Shown in pieces: positions 22,693 to 29,919 of a stretch of DNA of 64,000 nt. A model generated the notes under the pieces. It worked only from the letters and a program-made list of their open reading frames with translations. It did not search any database and was not told the DNA's origin. The DNA is from Elusimicrobiota bacterium (GTDB taxonomy: Bacteria > Elusimicrobiota > Elusimicrobia > UBA1565 > UBA9628), in contig JACQAZ010000041.1 of the NCBI GenBank assembly GCA_016194705.1, forward strand, positions 1-64,000, read 5' to 3'. Made by a program: the position numbers and the translations under genes. Numbering within the stretch: the stretch's first letter is position 1; every line of letters begins with the position of its first letter.

Positions 22693-25257
22693 ATGAGCGA
22701 CACACGGTTCTGCGCCTTCTTCAAGCGCGTTTCTGCGGTCCTCCTCTGCCTCGTCATCCTCGCGGGCGCTCCCGGCTCCATCGCCATCGCCGCGGCCGCC
22801 GAGACCAATCTGAAGCTCTCCGCCGCCCCCGGCTACGTCAAGGTCCTGCCGGCTCTTCCGAACGCGATCAACGCGCGCGCCGGTCTCGGAGATACGGGCA
22901 TACCAGCCGTGCCGATCGTCAACGAAGGCCCGGTCCGCGAGCCGCGGATGGTCCCCTCGATCCTGGAGGCCGCCGGCGTCATCACCGTCCCCGAGACTTT
23001 GCTGCAGCGCATACAGGCCGAGGCCGCCGCGCAGTCCGCCCCGAACTCGGCGCTCGAATCCGCCGGCGCGCTCGAGAAGTCGGCCGCCCCTCCTTCCGGC
23101 GGGGCCGCTTCCGGGCCGGTCGATATTAAGGAGAAGCAGGACCAGGTCTACGCGGGCGCCGCCAATTCGGGAGTAGCCTCTCCGGCGGCCGCGGTGTCCG
23201 GCAACTACTTGGAAAGCGCGCCGGCCTTGCCGCTGCCCCGCCTCAAGCCGGGCTGGCAGGAGTCGGCCGCACCCTCCGCGCCGGACCTCAAGTACCGCTT
23301 CGACGGCACCGGCCTCAAGGACATCGGCGACGAGAGCGCCCTCTCGGTCAACGAGACCATCAAGCCTGAGACCGCCGCCAATACCTTCAAGGACATCACG
23401 CCGGACAACGAGGCCCTGAGCTACGGCAAGCGCCTCTACATGGAGGTCAAGAACGGGCTCAAGGAGGCCCGCATGGTCGGCGGCCGCGTGGCCTGGACCG
23501 ACGCCGAGGGCAAGCTCAACCTCTACAATCCCTACAAGGACGAGACGACAGTCATCGCGGCTCCGATGGGCGCCATCGAGAAGTTCGTGTCCAGCCCGCA
23601 CTCCGACAAGCTCTACGTGGTCGCCGGAGGGCATCTCCAGAAATGGGACCTGGACACCAACAAGGCCGTCGTCCTGCTCGACGACAAGGTCACCTCTCTC
23701 GGAATCCACGATTTCTCCGCGCTGCGCTCCTCCGAGGACGGCATCGAGGTCAAGACGGACAAGGGCCACCTCTTTTGGACCAAGGGCAAGGTCGCACTCT
23801 TCGAGGGCGGCCCCGAGGAGGTCTACGCGGACAAGGGAGTCGTCCCGACGCTCAGGCAGTCGGGCGAGTTCTACATCGAGAAGACGGGGCAGGGCAGCCG
23901 CGTGTGGCGCAACACGCTCGGCGGCTCGGGCGCCGCCGTGACCGACCTGGGAACCTTGCCCTTTGACGTCAAAACCGTGCAGGCGACTCAAGGCCGCGAC
24001 ACCCTCTTCGCCGTGACCGACCAGGGCGTCATCGAGTGGGACGTCGCCGGCCGGCGCTTCCGCCTTTTCGAGATCGAAGGACTCAAGAAGGCGATCTTGG
24101 GCCGCAACGTCACCTTGGACTTGAGCCTCAACGGCCGCCACGCGCTCGTCGCGGCCGGCGAGAAGATATTCTCGATCGACTTCGGCGACTCCACGCGCGA
24201 CGCCGAGTCCAACGAGAGCAAGGTCCGCTCGTGGTCGGAAGAGAATCCGATGACGATCAAGGACGGCGTGCTGAGCATCGGGGATTTCTCCTTCCCCGTG
24301 CAGACGCGCAAGCCCGAGGCCGCCGCCCAGCGCACGGCCTGGCAAAAGTTCTGGGATCTCGTCCTGAGGCGCAAGCCCCAGGCGCAGGAACAAAAGCAAG
24401 GACTGGCGCTCAGCGAGGAGGACTGGAAGGCCGTTAACCTTCCGACCAACAAGTGGGCGATCTACCAGACTTTGAAAGGCTTCACTCTGGGCCAGCACGT
24501 GCTCTACATCGGCGAGACCGGCGGCGGCAAGACCTGGATGGCCGACAAGCTTTCCAAGCTCATCGGCCGCAAGCTCTACATGGTCTCGTTCACCGAGTAC
24601 ACCAAGAACCAAGACCTCCTGTTCGCGCGGACTTTCGGCGAGGAAGGCAAGAACAAGACCGGCAAGACCTTCGAGACCGTCCTGCAGTGGCTCAGCGACG
24701 CGGAGGGAGGCATCCTGCTCTTGGACGAGATGCACAAGCCGCTCGAGGGCATCGCGGCGCTCAACAACATCCTGCAGAACCTCAAGTACCACATGAACGG
24801 CCGCGACATCTCGGGCGACAAGAAGACCCACTTCGTCGTGGGCACGATGAACCCCGTCAAGCCGCCTTATAAAGGAGAGCCGCCCTCAGGCGAGCTGTCA
24901 TCCCGGTTCGGCGTGACGCTCGAGGTCAACTACCTGCCGCGCGCCGAGGAAGCGGCTCTGCTCAAGATCTTCTATCCGGCCGTCAAGCAGGAGGTCGCCA
25001 AGCGGCTCGTCGACATCGCCAACGACCTCCGGAAGGTCTATCCCGACCTTCTGCCCCTGCCGGTCGCCCCCCGCACGCTTCTTCAGATCGTGGCCAAGCT
25101 CGTGGCCTTCCCGCACGACGACCCCATCGAAGCTTTTAAGACGACGTACAATCCGTCTTCGATAGTCCAGGACCCCTCGATCATCGAGGCGATCCAGAAG
25201 GCGCTGGCCGCCCATGATCTTGCGGGCGCGGTCAACCCGGGCCAAAAAAAAAAGTAA
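22693..25257 (+). CDS. Exported MoxR-type AAA ATPase with propeller-like N-terminus
   Basis: 854 residues. A signal peptide (FKRVSAVLLCLVILAGAPGS, cleavage about residue 36) precedes a Pro/Ala linker and about 300 residues of WD/propeller-like beta repeats (residues 230-520: HSDKLYVVAGGHLQKWDLD, TLFAVTDQGVIEWDVAGR). The C-terminal AAA domain has Walker A GETGGGKT (607-614), Walker B ILLLDEM (Asp678, Glu679), an Asn-rich sensor 1 (GTMNPVKPP) and SSRFGV. MoxR ATPases work with VWA partners as metal-insertion or assembly chaperones but are normally cytoplasmic; an export signal is odd. AAGGAGA 9 nt upstream sets the start. The frame ends in a slippery A-run; see 25248-25257. Confidence 0.85.
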   Translation: MSDTRFCAFFKRVSAVLLCLVILAGAPGSIAIAAAAETNLKLSAAPGYVKVLPALPNAINARAGLGDTGIPAVPIVNEGPVREPRMVPSILEAAGVITVPETLLQRIQAEAAAQSAPNSALESAGALEKSAAPPSGGAASGPVDIKEKQDQVYAGAANSGVASPAAAVSGNYLESAPALPLPRLKPGWQESAAPSAPDLKYRFDGTGLKDIGDESALSVNETIKPETAANTFKDITPDNEALSYGKRLYMEVKNGLKEARMVGGRVAWTDAEGKLNLYNPYKDETTVIAAPMGAIEKFVSSPHSDKLYVVAGGHLQKWDLDTNKAVVLLDDKVTSLGIHDFSALRSSEDGIEVKTDKGHLFWTKGKVALFEGGPEEVYADKGVVPTLRQSGEFYIEKTGQGSRVWRNTLGGSGAAVTDLGTLPFDVKTVQATQGRDTLFAVTDQGVIEWDVAGRRFRLFEIEGLKKAILGRNVTLDLSLNGRHALVAAGEKIFSIDFGDSTRDAESNESKVRSWSEENPMTIKDGVLSIGDFSFPVQTRKPEAAAQRTAWQKFWDLVLRRKPQAQEQKQGLALSEEDWKAVNLPTNKWAIYQTLKGFTLGQHVLYIGETGGGKTWMADKLSKLIGRKLYMVSFTEYTKNQDLLFARTFGEEGKNKTGKTFETVLQWLSDAEGGILLLDEMHKPLEGIAALNNILQNLKYHMNGRDISGDKKTHFVVGTMNPVKPPYKGEPPSGELSSRFGVTLEVNYLPRAEEAALLKIFYPAVKQEVAKRLVDIANDLRKVYPDLLPLPVAPRTLLQIVAKLVAFPHDDPIEAFKTTYNPSSIVQDPSIIEAIQKALAAHDLAGAVNPGQKKK
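25248..25257 (+). other. Possible -1 programmed frameshift site (A AAA AAG then TAA)
   Basis: A run of ten A (25244-25253) is read as AAA AAA AAG TAA in the ATPase frame. The heptamer A AAA AAG (25248-25254) is the canonical E. coli dnaX -1 slippery sequence, and the stop follows at once. A -1 slip continues in the frame of the VWA gene (GTA ACT GAC... from 25254), which stays open with protein-like composition for 52 codons before its first start codon. A 7-bp stem CGAAGAC/GTCTTCG (25276-25317) lies downstream but rather far. The alternative is an A-run length error in a single long gene. Confidence 0.5.
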
Positions 25258-25412
25258 CTGACGCCCCCGAAGCGCCGAAGACCGAAGCCCCGTCGAGCCC
25301 CGACCAGGGCGTCTTCGACTTCGACCCCCAGATCCAGAGCGGCGGCGGCAACTTCGCCCATCGTGCCCTGGCCGCCGCCGTAGAGGCCGCGGCAGCGGGT
25401 CTCGACCGCTCC

Positions 25413-27353
25413 TTGCTGCTGCCGATGACGTTCAACACGCCGAGCGGTCCCCAGGCCTCGGCGGCGCCTCAAGGCGAAAATCAGGGCTGGGCCAAAGTGC
25501 TCGAGCAGCTCGTTCGCCTCTTGACCGGCTACACGCCGATGCGCTTCACGCCGTTCTACGTCCTCAAGAAGCACGGCGAGACCGAGCAGAACACTCCGCC
25601 GCGCTGGCGCACCATATTGGGTCTCGAAGAAATTCAATATCTTCCTGAGGACGTCAACGACCCCGACCAAAACGTCTCGTTGGGCAAGACGGCGCACGAG
25701 ATCTGGCACGTCCTCTTTAGCCGCCCCGAGTTGATCTTCGAAGAGCCCGAGCTCATCAAGAACATGGCCTTCCAGGCGCTTTGGTGGGCCATCGAGGACC
25801 CGCGCGTCAACATCCAGGGCACCAAGCGGCACCCCGGCGCGCGCGACTGGCTCGACGCCGCGATGGCCAAGGACTACGAGATCAAGAACCTCCCGGCCGA
25901 GCAGAAGCGCTGGACCGAGGAGATCCCTCTGCACCTTCAGTTCAACTACGCGCTCATCTACGAATGGTGGACGGGGGCGCCCGACCCGCGCGTGACCGAC
26001 GACCGCGTCAAGGACGCCTTGGCCAAAGCGGCGGACCCGATACGCCGCGCCTACTCGACCTCGGACGCGCGCAAGAGCTTCAAGATTATCCGCGACGAGG
26101 TCTGGCCCATCTACAAGGAGCTCGTGGATGAGTCCTACCAGGACCAGCAGCAAAAGCAGCAGGGACAGGACGGCGAGGGCGACGAGCAAGATCAGCAGAA
26201 TCAAGATCAGCAGGACCAGGACAGCGACAGCCAGTCGAGCTCATCGAGCCAGAAGCAAGGCAAGCCGGGCAAGCCGCAGCAGAAGAAGCAGCAGAAGCCC
26301 GTCTCCAAGAAGGTCAAGGAGGAGATGGAGAAGAAGGAGAAGGAATTCCGCGACAAGCACGCCAGCAAGATGGTCGACAAGCCCGAGAAGATGAGCGACA
26401 AGGAGAAGGAGGCCGCCAAGAAGGATCTCGAGCGCATGCGCAAGAAGATGGGCCAGAAGCAGGACGGCGAGAAGCAGGAGGGGCAGGAACAGCAGGGCGA
26501 GCCCCAGGAAGGCGACGGCGACCAGAACGGCGACAAGAACGAGAGCGCCGAGCACAAGCAGGCTCAGAGAGAACGGCTTTCCAAGCCGGATTCCCGAGAA
26601 GAGACCGACTCCACCGACGAGGGAAAGTACAAGGACTACTTCAGCAAGGTCCGGCACCTGGTCCCGGTCATGAAGGCGCAGTTCCAGCAGGTCCTGCGCC
26701 GCAAGATTCGGCGGCGCTTCGTGCACGACCGCAAGTCGGGCGATCTCGACGAGGAGGCGATCTCCGAGATTCCGGGCGGCAAGCGCGACGTGTTCGAGGA
26801 GAGCATGATCGCCAACAAGACGCTCTACCGCGTCTCGCTGATGATCGACGTCAGCGGCAGCATGAGCGGCGACAAGAAGGAGCACTCGGTGCTCGCCGCG
26901 GTCATGATGATGGAGGCTCTCGACAAGCTGCCGGGAGTCGTCTACGAGATCGTCCGCTTCGACGACAAGCCCCAGGTGGTCAAGTCATATAATGAGCGTA
27001 CGACCCAAGCGACCAAGATAGCCGTGGTCAAGGCCCTCTTGAAGAACGGAGGGAGCACCCAATCCGACCTCGCCGTCAAGGAGGCGATCCAGCGCATCCG
27101 CATGGGCAGAGGCGACAAGCTCATGATGGTCATCAACGACGGCGACCCCGACAACAACTTCGACCGCGAGCGCTACCGGCAGATGGTGCTGGCCGCCAAG
27201 GACATCGAGATCCACGGCCTCGGCCTCGGGCCGGAGGCCCAGCTCGTCATCGACCTGTTCCCGAAGGGGAGGGGCTGGTGGCTCAAGGACGTGACCGACT
27301 GCGCCAAGCGCATCAGGGAGATCTTGAAGAAAAAGTTCCTCGGCGGCCAGTAG
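25413..27353 (+). CDS. HExxH plus VWA domain protein, partner of the AAA ATPase
   Basis: 646 residues counted from the first possible start, but the frame is open back to 25254 and no Shine-Dalgarno site precedes 25413, so fusion to the ATPase is likely. The N-terminal part has a zincin-like KTAHEIWHVLF (His95, His99), then a long Gln/Asp/Lys-rich disordered linker (about residues 245-400), then a VWA domain with the MIDAS motif DVSGSMS (Asp479, Ser481, Ser483), a Thr/Ser in NGGSTQSD and NDGDPDN. It resembles CobT/CoxE-type VWA partners of MoxR ATPases. If fused, the whole about 1550-residue chain would be exported by the ATPase's signal peptide. A terminator follows. Confidence 0.8.
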   Translation: MLLPMTFNTPSGPQASAAPQGENQGWAKVLEQLVRLLTGYTPMRFTPFYVLKKHGETEQNTPPRWRTILGLEEIQYLPEDVNDPDQNVSLGKTAHEIWHVLFSRPELIFEEPELIKNMAFQALWWAIEDPRVNIQGTKRHPGARDWLDAAMAKDYEIKNLPAEQKRWTEEIPLHLQFNYALIYEWWTGAPDPRVTDDRVKDALAKAADPIRRAYSTSDARKSFKIIRDEVWPIYKELVDESYQDQQQKQQGQDGEGDEQDQQNQDQQDQDSDSQSSSSSQKQGKPGKPQQKKQQKPVSKKVKEEMEKKEKEFRDKHASKMVDKPEKMSDKEKEAAKKDLERMRKKMGQKQDGEKQEGQEQQGEPQEGDGDQNGDKNESAEHKQAQRERLSKPDSREETDSTDEGKYKDYFSKVRHLVPVMKAQFQQVLRRKIRRRFVHDRKSGDLDEEAISEIPGGKRDVFEESMIANKTLYRVSLMIDVSGSMSGDKKEHSVLAAVMMMEALDKLPGVVYEIVRFDDKPQVVKSYNERTTQATKIAVVKALLKNGGSTQSDLAVKEAIQRIRMGRGDKLMMVINDGDPDNNFDRERYRQMVLAAKDIEIHGLGLGPEAQLVIDLFPKGRGWWLKDVTDCAKRIREILKKKFLGGQ

Positions 27354-27365
27354 CCGCGGGAGGAT

Positions 27366-27401
27366 AAAAGCCCCTCGGGCCTTCGGGCTCGAGGGGCTTT
27401 T
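27366..27401 (+). terminator. Intrinsic terminator
   Basis: AAAAGCCCCTCG and CGAGGGGCTTTT form a 12-bp stem around gggccttcgggct, ending in a T-run. It closes the AAA/VWA unit. Confidence 0.88.
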
Positions 27402-27418
27402 CCACGCCTACGATATAT

Positions 27419-27471
27419 ATCAGAAAATATGAGAATTTATCTATTGATAAAAAATAGATTATCTGATAAAG
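27419..27471. repeat. AT-rich nested inverted repeat
   Basis: An outer ATCAGA/TCTGAT pair encloses ATCTATT/AATAGAT within about 60 bp of almost pure A/T, against a GC-rich background. It could be a cruciform or an operator for the nearby MerR-type gene. No family recognised. Confidence 0.5.
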
Positions 27472-27554
27472 TTCGTACCCCGGCGCGCGAAGCAGGCGAA
27501 CATGAGCCGCCTGCCTCGCGTGACCGGGACAGATCGCAGGGAGGTCGCGCCGAA

Positions 27555-27716
27555 ATGAACGAGAAGATGCCCTGGCTGTTCCTGAAGCGGCTCAACAGCT
27601 GGAACCCTCTGGGGGACGCGAAGGCCATGATGGCCGCTCCCCTGCCGGCGTCCGGCCCCGCGCCCAAGGAGCGCAAGGCCTGGAAGCTGCGCGCGCGCTG
27701 GAGCCTGGAAGCCTAG
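27555..27716 (+). CDS. Small 53-residue protein, unknown
   Basis: An ATG at 27555 with GGGAGGT 9 nt upstream (27539-27545). The peptide starts MNEKMPWLFLKRLNSWNPLG and ends with a basic, Trp-containing tail (KAWKLRARWSLEA). It has no signal peptide or recognisable domain. A longer frame from 27429 reads through the AT-rich inverted repeat and is less likely. It is kept because of the good ribosome site and codon use like neighbouring genes; it could still be chance. Confidence 0.4.
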   Translation: MNEKMPWLFLKRLNSWNPLGDAKAMMAAPLPASGPAPKERKAWKLRARWSLEA

Positions 27717-27774
27717 CCGCGGCCGGCCGTTTGGAGGGCACCTACCCTTTGCCGAGGGGGGTGCTCATTTTTTT

Positions 27775-28053
27775 ATGGTGAGGATACTCAAGCCGCTCAA
27801 ACGCACCCGCTCGACGCCGATCTACGGCATCGGGGCGGCCTCGCGTCTGTCCGGCTTGCCGATCTACACCTTGCGCTGGATCGAGAGCCACGGCCTCGTG
27901 GCTCCCAAGCGCACGCACGGCAAGCACCGGCTCTACTCGGAAGAGGACATGGACCTTTTGGGCGCGATCCGCGAGCTCATGAGGCAGCGCGTCAACCTCG
28001 CCGGCATCCGCCTGATCCTGCGGATGAAGCGCGAGACGGCCGCCGGGCGCTAG
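27775..28053 (+). CDS. Short MerR/HspR-type transcriptional regulator
   Basis: 92 residues, almost only a winged helix-turn-helix: PIYGIGAASRLSGLPIYTLRWIESHGLVAPKRT is the MerR recognition region and LYSEEDMDLLGAIRELM the wing/helix-3 region. No C-terminal effector-binding domain follows, as in HspR, the heat-shock repressor that acts with DnaK. The target is unknown; the AT-rich inverted repeat at 27419-27471 is a candidate operator. The 3' end overlaps the convergent kinase gene by 4 nt. Confidence 0.82.
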   Translation: MVRILKPLKRTRSTPIYGIGAASRLSGLPIYTLRWIESHGLVAPKRTHGKHRLYSEEDMDLLGAIRELMRQRVNLAGIRLILRMKRETAAGR

Positions 28054-29732
28054 AAGGGTTTGAGGCTCTTGAGCGACTCGAGGAGCTCGTCGGCGTCGGC
28101 GACGCGCTTCTTCGGGTCGGGCGCGAAAGTCGCCGCGAAGAGGAGTTCGGTCTCCTTGGGAAGCTCCGGCGCGAGGAACTGCGGGGGCGTGTACTTCATG
28201 CGCTCCTTCTGCACGAGGAAATCGGGCCCGGGGAACGGGAGCTTGCCGGTCATCGCCTCGTAGAGACAGACTCCCAGCGCGTAGATGTCCGAGGCCTTGG
28301 CGCACTGGCCGAGGTGCTGCTCGGGGGCCATGTACCAGGGAGTGCCCGCCGTGTCGGCCTTGGTCAGTCGTGTGATGGTCTCCTTGGCCTCGCGCGCGAT
28401 GCCGAAGTCCATGACCTTCGCGTAGCCGTCCTTGTCGACCATGATGTTGCCCGGCTTGAGATCCCGGTGCAGGACGTGGTTCTTGTGGGCGCAGGAGATC
28501 GCCTCGCAGACGTAGGTGAATATCTGCTGGCATTCGGAGAGGGGCAGGCGCTTGCGATCCCAGAGGATTTGAGAGAGGGGCTTGCCGTCGACGAAGTCGA
28601 AGACGAGGTAGATCTCGCCGTTCTCCTCCACGACGTCGTGGAAGCCGACGATGTATGGGTGGGTCAGGTGCGAGATGATGCGCGCCTCGCCCAGGAAGGC
28701 GGCGCGCTCGTCGGGGAAATCCTTGAGCTCGGAGCGCATCTGCTTGATCGCCACGCGCCGGCCCAGAGAATGGTCGAAGCCGTCGAAGACGATCCCCATG
28801 CCTCCGACCCCGATCTTGCTCCTGAGCTCGAAGCGGCCCTTGAGCCGGCCCGGGGCGGCCGCCGGGGCGGGCGCGGCGGCGGGGGCTTTGATGGTCAGTC
28901 CCGGCTGGGACAGGTCGGGGACCGTGAAGCGGACCGGCCGCTTCTGCGGCGTCGCCCAGCGCAGGGCGAGCCAAAACCCGCCTCCCAATCCGGCGACGAT
29001 CGCGGCGACCACCGTCACGAGCATGGTCCCGGCGGGTATGCCTCGACCCGGGACAGCGCGTGGGGCCGTCCTTGTCAGGTCCGGCTGCGGCTCGGCCTCC
29101 GGGGGTTTGACGGGAGGTTCCGCCGTCTTGCGCTTTTCGAGGTGCTGGGCGGCGTAAGCCCGGGCCTGGGAAAGGTTTGGATCTCCGGGCGCCAGAGAAA
29201 GACCGGCGTCGGCGTCCTGCAAGGCCTCCGAGAAAGAGTCGAGCGAGTTGTAAGCCATGGCTCGAATGAAGTAGGCCGGGGGCGTCGGGTGGAGCTCCAG
29301 CGAGCGCGTGGCCGCGATGATGGCTTCCTGCGAGCGGCCCTCTTCGAGGGCCGTCTTCGCGGCGAACAGCGCGACCGCGAACGGGGGAGGCTTGGGTGCC
29401 TCGAAGCCGAGCGGGACGCGCTCGCCGGTGGGGCCAATTTCGAAGGGCCCGATCTTGTAGATGTCCGCCTCGGGGTCTTCCTCGACGAGCCTGCCGCCCT
29501 TTCTGCGCAGCAGGCGCTCGGGCTGATATTGATGGGGACCGATCCCGCGCCAGACCAGGCCATGCGGCGGCGGGCCGAGCTTGTCGGGAAACTGAGCGCT
29601 TTCCGGGCAGGCGATGGGCTTGGGTCCGCCGCCCGCCTCGCGGTAGAAGCAGGGGCTTTGCGCCTGCGCGCGCCCGGAGCCGGCCAAAAAAAGAAGGCCC
29701 GGCAGCCAATATCGAGACGGCAAGGCGGACAT
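28050..29732 (-). CDS. Membrane Ser/Thr protein kinase with extracytoplasmic N-terminus
   Basis: 560 residues. A signal peptide (about residues 1-24) is followed by an exported region with Cys-containing motifs and TPR-like helices (RSQEAIIAATRSLELHP, AYNSLDSFSEALQDAD), one transmembrane helix (AGTMLVTVVAAIVAGLGGGFWLAL, about residues 234-258) and a C-terminal Hanks kinase domain. Kinase motifs are GVGGMGIVF (P-loop), VAIKQM (Lys), HRDLKPGN, DFGIA and APEQ, all intact. This is the reverse of the usual bacterial order (kinase first, sensor after the helix), so the periplasmic TPR part would be the sensor. It is divergent from the oxygenase at 29920. Confidence 0.9.
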   Translation of the reverse strand: MSALPSRYWLPGLLFLAGSGRAQAQSPCFYREAGGGPKPIACPESAQFPDKLGPPPHGLVWRGIGPHQYQPERLLRRKGGRLVEEDPEADIYKIGPFEIGPTGERVPLGFEAPKPPPFAVALFAAKTALEEGRSQEAIIAATRSLELHPTPPAYFIRAMAYNSLDSFSEALQDADAGLSLAPGDPNLSQARAYAAQHLEKRKTAEPPVKPPEAEPQPDLTRTAPRAVPGRGIPAGTMLVTVVAAIVAGLGGGFWLALRWATPQKRPVRFTVPDLSQPGLTIKAPAAAPAPAAAPGRLKGRFELRSKIGVGGMGIVFDGFDHSLGRRVAIKQMRSELKDFPDERAAFLGEARIISHLTHPYIVGFHDVVEENGEIYLVFDFVDGKPLSQILWDRKRLPLSECQQIFTYVCEAISCAHKNHVLHRDLKPGNIMVDKDGYAKVMDFGIAREAKETITRLTKADTAGTPWYMAPEQHLGQCAKASDIYALGVCLYEAMTGKLPFPGPDFLVQKERMKYTPPQFLAPELPKETELLFAATFAPDPKKRVADADELLESLKSLKPF

Positions 29733-29919
29733 GCCGTGAGTATAACAGCCCTTCTCGTTTCTGGCAAGATTGGCGGTTTCGGGCCGGTCCCCGAAGTCCT
29801 AGGGCGCCTAGGTCATTAAACGAGCGGCGATTGGGTCCAAAGCCTCAAGCAATTTCCCGGGAGGCATGCTAATCTGGTGCATCGGTGACAAACCCTTCGC
29901 CTGAGAGGTCACGAAAACA

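Noticed and set aside
22627..24831. A 734-residue minus-strand ORF
   Set aside because: Antisense shadow of the AAA ATPase gene, caused by high GC at third codon positions.
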